Shown here: positions 19,879 to 28,099 of the stretch, one piece after another
Layout of the letters: every line of letters begins with the position of its first letter
Numbering within the stretch: position 1 is the stretch's first letter
From: Pseudomonas sp. dw_358
GTDB taxonomy: Bacteria > Pseudomonadota > Gammaproteobacteria > Pseudomonadales > Pseudomonadaceae
Direction of reading: 5' to 3'
DNA: 64,000 bases
Assembly: GCF_018449655.1 (NCBI RefSeq)
Contig: NZ_JAAVUX010000015.1
Coordinates: 62,001-126,000 of the forward strand
Translations under genes and position numbers: made by a program
Notes under the pieces: model-generated
The model's input: the letters and a program-made list of their open reading frames with translations, nothing else
Database searches by the model: none
What the model was told of the DNA's origin: nothing

Positions 19879-20634
19879 ATGCGTCGCACTATGGTAGCTG
19901 GTAACTGGAAAATGCACGGTACCCGCGCCAGCGTCGTTGAGCTGACCCAGGGTCTGAGCGCCTTGACAGTACCGAGTAGTGTGGATGTGGCGGTGTTTCC
20001 GTCCTTTCTGCACATCGAAGGCGTGATCGACAGCCTCAAGGGGCAAGCGATCGCGGTCGGCGCACAGAACGTCGCGGTGCAATCGGAGCAGGGCGCATTG
20101 ACCGGGGAAGTTGCTTCCAGTCAATTGGCCGACCTCGGTTGCTCGCTGGTGCTCGTGGGTCATTCCGAGCGCCGCCAGTTGATCGGCGAAACGGACGAGG
20201 TGTTGATCCGCAAGTTTTCTGCGGCTCAAGCCAGCGGCCTGGTACCGGTGCTCTGTGTTGGGGAAACCCTGGAGCAGCGTGATGCGGGCAAGACGCTGGA
20301 AGTGGTCGGGCATCAGCTCGGCAGTGTGATCAAGGCGCTGGGAATCAGTGCCTTCGCTCGTGCGGTCATTGCTTATGAGCCTGTGTGGGCCATCGGCACC
20401 GGCCTCACGGCAACGCCCCAGCAGGCTCAGGATGTGCACGCCGCCATCCGGGCTCAGCTGGCGGCAGAGAATGCCGAAGTCGCACACGGTGTGCGGCTTC
20501 TCTACGGCGGCAGCGTCAAGGCGGCCAATGCGGTCGAACTGTTCGGCATGCCGGATATCGATGGGGGGCTCATTGGTGGAGCTTCCCTGAATGCAGATGA
20601 GTTCGGTGCGATCATTCGTGCCGCGGGAAACTGA
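19879..20634 (+). CDS. tpiA: Triosephosphate isomerase TpiA
   Basis: A 251-residue TIM barrel with the three catalytic residues in place: Lys11 in GNWKMHG, His95 in VGHSERR and Glu167 in AYEPVWAIGTG. The C-terminal phosphate loop YGGSVKAANA is also seen. It interconverts dihydroxyacetone phosphate and glyceraldehyde-3-P. A promoter-like pair lies just upstream and secG starts three bases after its stop. Confidence 0.98.
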   Translation: MRRTMVAGNWKMHGTRASVVELTQGLSALTVPSSVDVAVFPSFLHIEGVIDSLKGQAIAVGAQNVAVQSEQGALTGEVASSQLADLGCSLVLVGHSERRQLIGETDEVLIRKFSAAQASGLVPVLCVGETLEQRDAGKTLEVVGHQLGSVIKALGISAFARAVIAYEPVWAIGTGLTATPQQAQDVHAAIRAQLAAENAEVAHGVRLLYGGSVKAANAVELFGMPDIDGGLIGGASLNADEFGAIIRAAGN

Positions 20635-20637
20635 AAA

Positions 20638-21021
20638 ATGCTGGAAACAGTCGTAGTCGTTCTTCATCTGTTGGCTGCCTTGGGCGTTGTTGCCCTGGTA
20701 TTGATGCAACAGGGTAAAGGTGCGGACGCTGGCGCGTCTTTCGGAGCAGGGGCATCAAATACTGTCTTCGGAAGCCAAGGTTCCTCTACCTTTCTGAGTA
20801 AGTTTACTGCTATACTTGCCGCCAGTTTCTTCATAACCAGCTTGGGGTTAGGTTACTTTGCTAAAGAGAAAGCTCACGCGCTGACTCAAGTAGGTTTGCC
20901 AGCACCAGCGGTCATGGAGGCACCGAAGCAAAAGCCGGCAGCAGATGATGTTCCGGTGCTTCAAGAGCAAAAGACAGACGTGAAAACTACTGACGTACCT
21001 CAAGCGCCAGAGAAAAAGTGA
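20638..21021 (+). CDS. secG: Preprotein translocase subunit SecG
   Basis: A 127-residue protein with two membrane helices (about 1-22 and 52-72) joined by the SecG signature QQGKGADAGASFGAG and FGSQGSSTFLSKFT. The polar tail (about 75-127) is lysine- and proline-rich and variable among pseudomonads. SecG assists SecYE during SecA-driven export. It starts three bases after tpiA and is followed 36 bases later by tRNA-Leu(GAG), as in E. coli secG-leuU, so the tRNA may be processed from the secG transcript. Confidence 0.96.
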   Translation: MLETVVVVLHLLAALGVVALVLMQQGKGADAGASFGAGASNTVFGSQGSSTFLSKFTAILAASFFITSLGLGYFAKEKAHALTQVGLPAPAVMEAPKQKPAADDVPVLQEQKTDVKTTDVPQAPEKK

Positions 21022-21057
21022 CACGGAGTCGAGAGGCAAGGTTTCAACTGTAGTATT

Positions 21058-21143
21058 GCCGAGGTGGTGGAATTGGTAGACACGCAACCTTGAGGTGGTT
21101 GTGCCCATAGGGTGTAGGGGTTCGAGTCCCCTTCTCGGTACCA
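21058..21143 (+). tRNA. tRNA-Leu (anticodon GAG)
   Basis: An 86-base class II tRNA including CCA. The acceptor GCCGAGG pairs with TCTCGGT (two G-U pairs), the D-loop contains GGTAGACAC, the anticodon stem CAACC/GGTTG holds loop TTGAGGT (anticodon GAG), a long variable arm follows, and the T-arm is AGGGG TTCGAGT CCCCT. The discriminator A precedes an encoded CCA. It reads CTC/CTT codons. There is no separate promoter between secG and this tRNA. Confidence 0.97.
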
Positions 21144-21154
21144 ATTATCAGGAG

Positions 21155-21179
21155 AGCCCGCAGATGCGGGCTTTCTTGT
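21155..21179 (+). terminator. Intrinsic terminator after tRNA-Leu
   Basis: AGCCCGCA, GA, TGCGGGCT followed by TTCTTGT. An eight-pair stem 11 bases past the tRNA CCA; it ends the tpiA-secG-tRNA-Leu transcript. Confidence 0.85.
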
Positions 21180-21195
21180 CGGCGGAAGTCTTGGA

Positions 21196-21225
21196 TTGAC
21201 CCATCAACGGGTTCAGCCGTATACT
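21196..21225 (+). promoter_or_regulatory. Sigma-70 promoter of tRNA-fMet (metY-type)
   Basis: TTGACC (21196-21201), 18 bases, TATACT (21220-21225). Strong boxes, with the start predicted about 10 bases before the tRNA. As in E. coli metY, it probably also feeds rimP-nusA-infB by read-through. Confidence 0.8.
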
Positions 21226-21241
21226 TTCGCCCCAGCTTTGT

Positions 21242-21318
<77 letters not shown>

Positions 21319-21327
21319 GTTTTAGCA

Positions 21328-21350
21328 GAGCCCCTTTCAAGGGGCTTTTT
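21328..21350 (+). terminator. Intrinsic terminator between tRNA-fMet and rimP
   Basis: AGCCCC, TTTCAA, GGGGCT followed by TTTT. It would stop most transcripts from the tRNA promoter; read-through or another promoter in the following 98 bases must supply rimP. Confidence 0.85.
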
Positions 21351-21448
21351 GTTAGCTGGACAGTTCTCAGCGCCGGTATTCAAACGGCGTATCAGGGATG
21401 GGCGCTTTGCCCATTTTTTATTTGTGAAGCATGCACGAGGGGGTTCAG

Positions 21449-21907
21449 GTGTCGAGCAAGCTAGAACAGTTGCAGGCCTTGTTGGCCCCGGTGGTCGTGG
21501 CCCTTGGCTATGAATGCTGGGGTATCGAGTTTTCGGCTCAGGGTCGCCACTCATTGTTGCGTATTTATATCGATAAAGAAGGCGGTGTACTGGTGGAGGA
21601 CTGCGAAATCGTCAGTCGCCAGATCAGCGGGATCATGGATGTCGAAGATCCAATCAGCGTTGAATACACCCTTGAAGTTTCTTCTCCAGGCATGGATCGC
21701 CCGCTGTTCACTCTTGAACAGTTCGCTTCGCATGCCGGCGATCAAGTGAAGATAAGGTTGCGCACGCCCTTTGATGGTCGCCGCAACTTTCAGGGCCTTC
21801 TCCGCGGGGTGGAGGAGCAGGACGTCGTGGTGCAAGTGGATGACCATGAATTCCTGCTGCCGATCGATTCGATCGACAAGGCCAACATTATTCCCAGTTT
21901 TGACTGA
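21449..21907 (+). CDS. rimP: Ribosome maturation factor RimP
   Basis: A 152-residue RimP, SSKLEQLQALLAPVVVALGY, with the N-terminal alpha/beta domain (RIYIDKEGGVLVEDC) and C-terminal Sm-like fold (VSSPGMDRPLFT, then RNFQGLLRGVEEQDVVVQ). It assists 30S maturation. I prefer the GTG at 21449, which sits after GAGGGGG and gives the family N-terminus; the ATG at 21431 is in frame but contains that ribosome site within its coding region. First protein gene of the nusA-infB operon. Confidence 0.96.
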   Translation: MSSKLEQLQALLAPVVVALGYECWGIEFSAQGRHSLLRIYIDKEGGVLVEDCEIVSRQISGIMDVEDPISVEYTLEVSSPGMDRPLFTLEQFASHAGDQVKIRLRTPFDGRRNFQGLLRGVEEQDVVVQVDDHEFLLPIDSIDKANIIPSFD

Positions 21908-21966
21908 GACGTGCCAGATACTGCGGATCCCGCGGATCCGATGGCGTGCGAAAGGCGAGGCGTACG

Positions 21967-23448
21967 ATGAGCAAAGAAGTACTGCTGGTTGTTGAGTCGG
22001 TATCCAATGAAAAGGGTGTACCGGCAGGCGTAATATTTGAAGCGCTGGAAATTGCGCTGGCAACCGCGACCAAGAAGCGGTTCGAAGATGAAGTGGACCT
22101 GCGTGTGGAAATCAACCGCCACACCGGTGCTTATGAAACGTTCCGTCGCTGGACCGTGGTCGAAGAAGCCGATCTGGACGATCCCGCCATCGAAACCTGG
22201 CCTGACAAGGTTGTGCTCACGCACCCTGAAGCCAAGGTTGGCGATGTCGTCGAAGAAAAGATCGAGTCCATCGAATTCGGCCGTATCGCTGCACAGACCG
22301 CCAAGCAGGTCATCGTGCAGAAAGTTCGTGAAGCCGAGCGCGCCCAGGTGGTTGACGCTTACCGCGAACGTCTGGGCGAGATCATCGCCGGTACGGTCAA
22401 GAAAGTGACCCGCGACAACGTCATCGTTGACCTGGGCAATAACGCCGAGGCCTTGCTGGCTCGCGAAGACATTATTTCCCGTGAAACTTTCCGGGTGGGT
22501 GTGCGCCTGCGTGCACTGCTCAAGGAAATCCGCACCGAGAACCGCGGCCCGCAGCTGATCCTGTCGCGTACTGCGCCGGAAATGCTGATCGAGTTGTTCC
22601 GCATCGAGGTGCCGGAGATCGCCGAAGGGCTGATCGAAGTGATGGCCGCTTCCCGTGACCCGGGTTCGCGCGCCAAGATCGCCGTTCGCTCGAAGGACAA
22701 GCGTATCGACCCACAGGGTGCCTGCATCGGTATGCGCGGTTCGCGCGTCCAGGCAGTCTCCGGTGAGTTGGGCGGCGAGCGTGTCGACATCGTGCTGTGG
22801 GACGACAACCCCGCGCAGTTCGTGATCAACGCCATGTCGCCTGCCGAAGTGGCAGCGATCATCGTTGACGAAGACGCCCATGCGATGGACATCGCGGTCG
22901 GCGCCGACAACCTGGCTCAGGCCATTGGTCGCGGCGGGCAGAACGTGCGTCTGGCCAGCCAGTTGACCGGCTGGACCCTGAACGTAATGACCGAATCGGA
23001 CATCCAGGCCAAGCAGCAAGCGGAAACCGGCGACATCCTGCGCAACTTCATCGACGAGTTGGAAATCGACGAAGACCTGGCGCAGGTGCTGGTAGACGAA
23101 GGCTTCACCAGCCTGGAAGAGATTGCCTACGTACCGTTGGAAGAAATGCTCAACATCGACGGCTTTGACGAGGAGATCGTCAACGAGCTCCGCGCTCGGG
23201 CCAAGGATCGTTTGTTGACTCACGCCATCGCTACTGAGGAAAAGCTGGCAGACGCCCATCCGGCCGAAGACCTGCTCTCGCTTGAGGGTATGGACAAGGA
23301 TTTGGCGATGGAACTGGCGGTGCGCGGCGTAATTACCCGCGAAGACCTGGCCGAGCAGTCTATTGACGACCTGCTCGACATCGACGGCATTGACGATGAT
23401 CGTGCCGGCAAGTTGATCATGGCCGCCCGAGCCCACTGGTTCGAGTAA
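21967..23448 (+). CDS. nusA: Transcription termination/antitermination protein NusA
   Basis: A 493-residue NusA starting MSKEVLLVVESVSNEKGVPA, with an N-terminal RNA polymerase-binding domain (1-125), S1 domain (about 135-200, GTVKKVTRDNVIVDLGNNAE), two KH domains (about 200-345, including IGRGGQNVRLASQLTGW) and two acidic repeats (about 365-490, each with a helix-hairpin-helix core such as LLDIDGIDDD). It modulates pausing, termination and antitermination. The start at 21967 fits the known length; the frame also runs upstream. Confidence 0.98.
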   Translation: MSKEVLLVVESVSNEKGVPAGVIFEALEIALATATKKRFEDEVDLRVEINRHTGAYETFRRWTVVEEADLDDPAIETWPDKVVLTHPEAKVGDVVEEKIESIEFGRIAAQTAKQVIVQKVREAERAQVVDAYRERLGEIIAGTVKKVTRDNVIVDLGNNAEALLAREDIISRETFRVGVRLRALLKEIRTENRGPQLILSRTAPEMLIELFRIEVPEIAEGLIEVMAASRDPGSRAKIAVRSKDKRIDPQGACIGMRGSRVQAVSGELGGERVDIVLWDDNPAQFVINAMSPAEVAAIIVDEDAHAMDIAVGADNLAQAIGRGGQNVRLASQLTGWTLNVMTESDIQAKQQAETGDILRNFIDELEIDEDLAQVLVDEGFTSLEEIAYVPLEEMLNIDGFDEEIVNELRARAKDRLLTHAIATEEKLADAHPAEDLLSLEGMDKDLAMELAVRGVITREDLAEQSIDDLLDIDGIDDDRAGKLIMAARAHWFE

Positions 23449-23475
23449 GTAGGCGCGGCCTGAGGAGAGAAGTGC

Positions 23476-26007
23476 ATGACGCAAGTCACGGTGAAAGAAC
23501 TGGCCAAAGAGGTCGCCGCACCGGTAGAGCGCCTGTTGCAGCAGATGCGTGAGGCAGGTCTGCCGCACACCGACGCCGCTCAAGTTGTGACCGATAATGA
23601 GAAGCAGGCTCTGCTGGCTCATTTGAAAAGCAGCCACAAGGTGAAAGTGGAAGAACCGCGCAAGATTACCTTGCAGCGTAAAACCCAAAGCACCTTGCGT
23701 GTGGCCGGTAGCAAAAGCATCAGCGTAGAAGTACGCAAGAAGAAAGTGTTCGTGCAGCGCAGCCCTGAAGAAATTCAGGCCGAGCAAAAGCGCGAGCTCG
23801 AAGAACGTCGTGCCGCTGAAAATGCTGCGCGCCAGAAGGCTGAAGCCGAAGCTCGTCAGCGTTCCGACGAAGAAACCCGTCGCCAGCCCGGGACCGCCGG
23901 CCAGCCTGCGGCTGCCCAGGCGGCTGCACCGGCTCCGGCCGCGGCGCCTGCGCCGGTCGCTTCCGTGCCTGATATCGATCTGGCCAGCGTTGCCCCAGCT
24001 CCGGCTGCCGACGCTCGCAAGAAAGAGGAGCCACGTCGCCCGGACAAGCCGCGCGCCGACGACAACCGTCGTGGTGGCGACAGCGAGCGCAAGAACACGC
24101 CGCATCGTGCATCGGTCAAGGAAAAGGCGCCGACTCCACGTGCCGCCCCGCGTACCACCGAAGAGGAAAGCGACAGCTTCCGTCGCGGCGGTCGTGGCAA
24201 GTCGAAGCTGAAAAAGCGCAACGCCCACGGTTTCCAGAGCCCTACCGGTCCTGTCGTGCGTGACGTGCAGATCGGCGAGACCATCACGGTTGGCGATCTG
24301 GCTGCACAGATGTCGGTCAAGGCTGCTGAAGTCATCAAGTTCATGTTCAAGCTGGGCACCCCAGCCACGATCAACCAGGTACTGGATCAGGAAACTGCCC
24401 AACTGGTTGCCGAGGAACTGGGCCACAAAGTGACGCTGGTCAGCGACACCGCACTGGAAGATTCCCTGGCTGAATCGCTGAAGTTTGAAGGCGAGGCGTT
24501 CTCCCGTGCACCGGTTGTCACCGTCATGGGTCACGTTGACCACGGCAAGACCTCGCTGCTCGACTACATCCGTCGTGCCAAAGTGGCCGCTGGCGAAGCC
24601 GGTGGTATCACGCAGCACATCGGTGCCTACCACGTCGAAACCGACCGTGGCATGGTGACCTTCCTCGACACCCCGGGCCACGCCGCGTTTACCGCCATGC
24701 GTGCCCGTGGTGCCAAGGCCACCGACATCGTGATTCTGGTGGTTGCAGCGGACGACGGCGTGATGCCGCAGACCGTTGAAGCCGTTCAGCACGCCAAGGC
24801 TGCCGGCGTTCCGCTGGTAGTGGCCGTGAACAAGATCGACAAGCCCGGCGCTGACCTGGATCGTATCCGCAGCGAGCTGTCCGTGCATGGCGTGACCTCC
24901 GAAGAGTGGGGCGGTGATACGCCGTTCGTTTCGGTTTCGGCCAAGATGGGTACCGGTGTCGACGAATTGCTCGAAGCCGTGCTGCTGCAAGCCGAAGTAC
25001 TGGAATTGAAGGCAACGCCTTCGGCTCCGGGTCGTGGTGTGGTCGTTGAATCGCGCCTGGACAAGGGCCGTGGCCCGGTGGCAACTGTTCTGGTTCAGGA
25101 CGGTACACTGCGTCAAGGTGACATGGTCCTGGTCGGCTCGAACTATGGCCGCGTGCGCGCCATGCTCGACGAGAACGGCAAGCCGATCAAGGAAGCCGGC
25201 CCCTCCATCCCGGTCGAGATTCTCGGTCTGGACGGTACCCCGGATGCTGGCGACGAAATGAGCGTTGTGGCTGACGAGAAGAAGGCCCGTGAAGTCGCGC
25301 TGTTCCGTCAAGGCAAGTTCCGCGAAGTGAAACTGGCCCGTGCTCACGCCGGCAAGCTGGAAAACATCTTCGAAAACATGGGCCAGGAAGAGAAGAAGAC
25401 GCTCAACATCGTCCTCAAATCCGACGTCCGTGGTTCGCTGGAAGCTTTGCAGGGCGCGCTCAACGGTCTGGGCAACGACGAAGTACAAGTGCGTGTGGTC
25501 GGTGGCGGCGTCGGTGGTATTACCGAATCCGATGCCAACCTGGCACTGGCCTCCAATGCGGTCGTGTTCGGCTTCAACGTACGTGCCGATGCCGGTGCGC
25601 GCAAGATCGTCGAGCAGGAAGGTCTGGATATGCGTTATTACAACGTGATCTACGACATCATTGAAGACGTCAAGAAAGCCCTGACCGGCATGCTCGGCAG
25701 CGACGTTCGCGAGAATATCCTGGGCATCGCCGAAGTGCGTGACGTGTTCCGTTCGCCGAAGTTCGGTGCGATCGCCGGTTGCATGGTCATCGAAGGTACG
25801 GTCTTCCGTAACCGTCCGATCCGTGTTCTGCGCGAAGACATCGTTATCTTCGAAGGCGAGCTGGAATCCCTGCGCCGCTTCAAGGACGATGCTTCGGAAG
25901 TCCGTGCCGGCATGGAATGCGGTATTGGCGTCAAGAGCTACAACGACGTCAAGGTCGGTGACAAGATCGAAGTCTTCGAGAAGGTCCAGGTTGCTCGTAC
26001 CCTCTAA
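23476..26007 (+). CDS. infB: Translation initiation factor IF-2
   Basis: An 843-residue IF-2. The N-terminal IF2_N domain (MTQVTVKELAKEVAAPVERL) is followed by a long charged, Ala/Pro-rich linker (about 100-250) and a second IF2_N-like segment. The GTPase has G1 GHVDHGKTS near residues 352-360, G3 DTPGHAAF and G4 NKID. Domains II-IV bind fMet-tRNA. It promotes initiator tRNA binding to 30S and subunit joining, and the initiator tRNA gene lies in the same cluster. Confidence 0.99.
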   Translation: MTQVTVKELAKEVAAPVERLLQQMREAGLPHTDAAQVVTDNEKQALLAHLKSSHKVKVEEPRKITLQRKTQSTLRVAGSKSISVEVRKKKVFVQRSPEEIQAEQKRELEERRAAENAARQKAEAEARQRSDEETRRQPGTAGQPAAAQAAAPAPAAAPAPVASVPDIDLASVAPAPAADARKKEEPRRPDKPRADDNRRGGDSERKNTPHRASVKEKAPTPRAAPRTTEEESDSFRRGGRGKSKLKKRNAHGFQSPTGPVVRDVQIGETITVGDLAAQMSVKAAEVIKFMFKLGTPATINQVLDQETAQLVAEELGHKVTLVSDTALEDSLAESLKFEGEAFSRAPVVTVMGHVDHGKTSLLDYIRRAKVAAGEAGGITQHIGAYHVETDRGMVTFLDTPGHAAFTAMRARGAKATDIVILVVAADDGVMPQTVEAVQHAKAAGVPLVVAVNKIDKPGADLDRIRSELSVHGVTSEEWGGDTPFVSVSAKMGTGVDELLEAVLLQAEVLELKATPSAPGRGVVVESRLDKGRGPVATVLVQDGTLRQGDMVLVGSNYGRVRAMLDENGKPIKEAGPSIPVEILGLDGTPDAGDEMSVVADEKKAREVALFRQGKFREVKLARAHAGKLENIFENMGQEEKKTLNIVLKSDVRGSLEALQGALNGLGNDEVQVRVVGGGVGGITESDANLALASNAVVFGFNVRADAGARKIVEQEGLDMRYYNVIYDIIEDVKKALTGMLGSDVRENILGIAEVRDVFRSPKFGAIAGCMVIEGTVFRNRPIRVLREDIVIFEGELESLRRFKDDASEVRAGMECGIGVKSYNDVKVGDKIEVFEKVQVARTL

Positions 26008-26144
26008 GGTTTCAAAACCAGAGACGCGAGCTGCATGAGTCGACGCCCTCGCGGGCTCGGCTCCAAAGGTGACGCCCGGTCAGGGAAGCCCATTCAGGGA
26101 CAACGTGACCGGGCGTTTGCCGCTTCAGTGACAGGTAGCAAGAC

Positions 26145-26546
26145 ATGGCAAAAGAATACAGCCGTACCCAACGTATCGGTGATCAGATTCAGCGCGAGCT
26201 GGCTCAGTTGATCCGCCGTGAAGTGAAGGATCCGCGCGTCGGCCTGGTGACCATCACCGCCGTCGACGTCAGCCGCGATGTCGGTCATGCCAAGGTGTTC
26301 ATCACCGTCATGGGCGAAGACAGCAAGGAAGACATCGCTCAGAGCATCAAGGTGCTCAACAGCGCCGCCGGTTTCCTGCGCGTGCAGTTGGGCAAGGAAA
26401 TGAAGCTGCGCAGCGTGCCGCAGTTGCACTTCCACTACGACGAAAGCGTGACCCGTGGTGCCCACTTGTCGGCCCTGATCGAACGCGCAGTGGCTGAAGA
26501 CAGCCAGCACGTGGCCGATGACGCCGACCAGGCAGACAAGGAGTAG
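26145..26546 (+). CDS. rbfA: 30S ribosome-binding factor RbfA
   Basis: A 133-residue KH-type protein, MAKEYSRTQRIGDQIQRELA, with the RbfA signature DPRVGLVTITAVDVSRDVGHAKVF and the ELKLR/PQLHFHYDES-type end. It binds the 5' region of 16S rRNA late in 30S assembly. It lies 137 bases after infB and 5 bases before truB, the conserved order. Confidence 0.97.
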   Translation: MAKEYSRTQRIGDQIQRELAQLIRREVKDPRVGLVTITAVDVSRDVGHAKVFITVMGEDSKEDIAQSIKVLNSAAGFLRVQLGKEMKLRSVPQLHFHYDESVTRGAHLSALIERAVAEDSQHVADDADQADKE

Positions 26547-26551
26547 CCCCG

Positions 26552-27469
26552 TTGGCTCAGGTCAAGCGTATCCGTCGTAACGTCAGTGGCATCATCCTGC
26601 TCGACAAGCCGCTGGGGTTCACCTCCAACGCTGCCTTGCAGAAGGTGCGCTGGCTGCTCAACGCCGAGAAGGCAGGGCACACCGGCAGCCTCGATCCGTT
26701 GGCCAGTGGCGTGCTGCCGTTGTGCTTCGGCGAAGCGACCAAGTTTTCCCAATACCTGCTCGACTCCGACAAGGGTTACGAGACCGTCATGCAGATGGGC
26801 CAGACCACCACCACGGCCGATGCCGAGGGTGAGGTCCTGCAAACCCGCGAAGTGACGGTCGGTCGTGCTGATATCGAGGCCGTGCTGCCGGCTTTCCGCG
26901 GCCCTATCTCGCAGATCCCGCCGATGTATTCGGCGCTCAAGCGCGACGGGCAGCCGCTGTACAAGCTGGCGCGTGCAGGGGAAGTGGTGGAGCGCGAGCC
27001 GCGTTCTGTTACTATTGCGCGCCTGGAGTTGCTGGAACACGAAGGCACCCGGGCAAGGCTGGTGGTGGACTGCACCAAAGGCACCTATATTCGGACTCTG
27101 GTGGAAGACATCGGTGAGCGTCTGGGCTGTGGTGCCTATGTCGCCGAGCTGCGCCGTACCCAGGCAGGCCCCTTCAGCCTGGCGCAGACGGTCACGCTGG
27201 AAGCATTGGAACAAGCTCACGCCGAAGGTGGCAATGAAGCCCTCGACCGGTTCCTGATGCCCTCCGACAGTGGCTTGCAGGATTGGCCGCTGCTGCAGTT
27301 TTCCGAGCACAGCGCGTTCTACTGGCTACACGGCCAGGCTGTCCGAGCTCCCGACGCGCCGCAGTTCGGCATGGTGCGGGTGCAAGATCACACAGGTCGT
27401 TTCATCGGTATCGGTGAAGTGGCCGAAGACGGGCGCATTGCGCCGCGTCGCTTGATTCGGTCGGAATGA
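26552..27469 (+). CDS. truB: tRNA pseudouridine(55) synthase TruB
   Basis: A 305-residue pseudouridine synthase with catalytic Asp48 in GHTGSLDPLASG and the TruB motifs KGYETVMQMG and YSALKRDGQPLYKLAR; the C-terminal PUA-like part ends the protein. It makes the universal psi-55 of the tRNA T-loop. The start is the TTG at 26552 following AAGGAG at 26538-26543, which overlaps the end of rbfA, so translation is probably coupled. Confidence 0.96.
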   Translation: MAQVKRIRRNVSGIILLDKPLGFTSNAALQKVRWLLNAEKAGHTGSLDPLASGVLPLCFGEATKFSQYLLDSDKGYETVMQMGQTTTTADAEGEVLQTREVTVGRADIEAVLPAFRGPISQIPPMYSALKRDGQPLYKLARAGEVVEREPRSVTIARLELLEHEGTRARLVVDCTKGTYIRTLVEDIGERLGCGAYVAELRRTQAGPFSLAQTVTLEALEQAHAEGGNEALDRFLMPSDSGLQDWPLLQFSEHSAFYWLHGQAVRAPDAPQFGMVRVQDHTGRFIGIGEVAEDGRIAPRRLIRSE

Positions 27470-27518
27470 CCGAACTAGGGCTGCTGTCAGCAGGCACGGT
27501 TGTCCCTACTTTTAAATA

Positions 27519-27534
27519 CGAGGATCTGTCCTCG
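27519..27534 (+). other. Small hairpin in the rpsO leader
   Basis: CGAGGA, TCTG, TCCTCG: six pairs 47 bases before the rpsO ATG. S15 binds and represses its own mRNA leader in several bacteria, so this is a candidate piece of such a structure; no T-run marks a terminator. Confidence 0.4.
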
Positions 27535-27580
27535 GCCTGTTGGAAATCGTTCGCGGTTTCCTTGAAATGGAGAAGCCCTC

Positions 27581-27850
27581 ATGGCACTCAGCGTTGAAGA
27601 AAAAGCTCAAATCGTTACCGACTACCAGCAAGCTGTCGGCGACACCGGTTCGCCTGAAGTTCAGGTCGCCCTGTTGACCGCCAACATCAACAAGCTGCAA
27701 GGTCACTTCAAAGCCAACGGCAAAGATCACCACTCCCGTCGTGGTCTGATCCGCATGGTTAACCAGCGCCGCAAGCTGCTGGACTACCTGAAAGGCAAAG
27801 ACACCACTCGTTACAGCACCTTGATCGGTCGTCTGGGCCTGCGTCGCTAA
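27581..27850 (+). CDS. rpsO: 30S ribosomal protein S15
   Basis: An 89-residue S15, MALSVEEKAQIVTDYQQAVG, with the RNA-binding signature LTANINKLQGHFKANGKDHH and SRRGLIRMVNQRRKLLDYL. A primary binder of the 16S central domain, and an autoregulator in E. coli. It is preceded by GGAGAAG and sits upstream of pnp as in most gamma-proteobacteria. Confidence 0.99.
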   Translation: MALSVEEKAQIVTDYQQAVGDTGSPEVQVALLTANINKLQGHFKANGKDHHSRRGLIRMVNQRRKLLDYLKGKDTTRYSTLIGRLGLRR

Positions 27851-27876
27851 TAGCGGCCCTGCCAGAGTGGTGTGCA

Positions 27877-27926
27877 GACGCGAGGCCGTCGAGCCGGGCA
27901 GTCATGCCTGGAGCGACGCTCGCGTC
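27877..27926 (+). other. Long RNase III-type hairpin between rpsO and pnp
   Basis: GACGCGAG, bulge GC, CGTCG, AG, CCGGGCA, loop GTCA, TGCCTGG, AG, CGACG, CTCGCGTC: 20 pairs (one G-U) broken only by a two-base bulge and a 2x2 AG/AG internal loop. It lies 26 bases after rpsO and about 173 before pnp and lacks a T-run. In E. coli a hairpin at this place is cut by RNase III to let PNPase repress its own mRNA. The rest of the 249-base gap holds smaller stems, such as GGTGAT-TGC-ATCACC at 27962-27976. Confidence 0.75.
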
Positions 27927-28099
27927 GGCGTATCAATGAGGTTGGTTGTTTGTCATGCTGCGGTGATTGCATCACCCGGCGAGGCAGGCATCCAGCCTCA
28001 AGTTTTATCTGGCGCAGCAAAATGGGGCCGATACCCCGTGCTGCCCACAAATTCGAAAGAAAACGATTCCCCAAGAGCCAACAAAGAAGGTAGGAAACC

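Noticed and set aside
21923..21940. CGGATCC direct duplication before nusA
   Set aside because: Short tandem copy without structure or known function.
21790..25488. 1232-codon minus-strand open frame over nusA-infB
   Set aside because: Covers three confirmed plus-strand genes; translation is His/Arg-rich without a domain.
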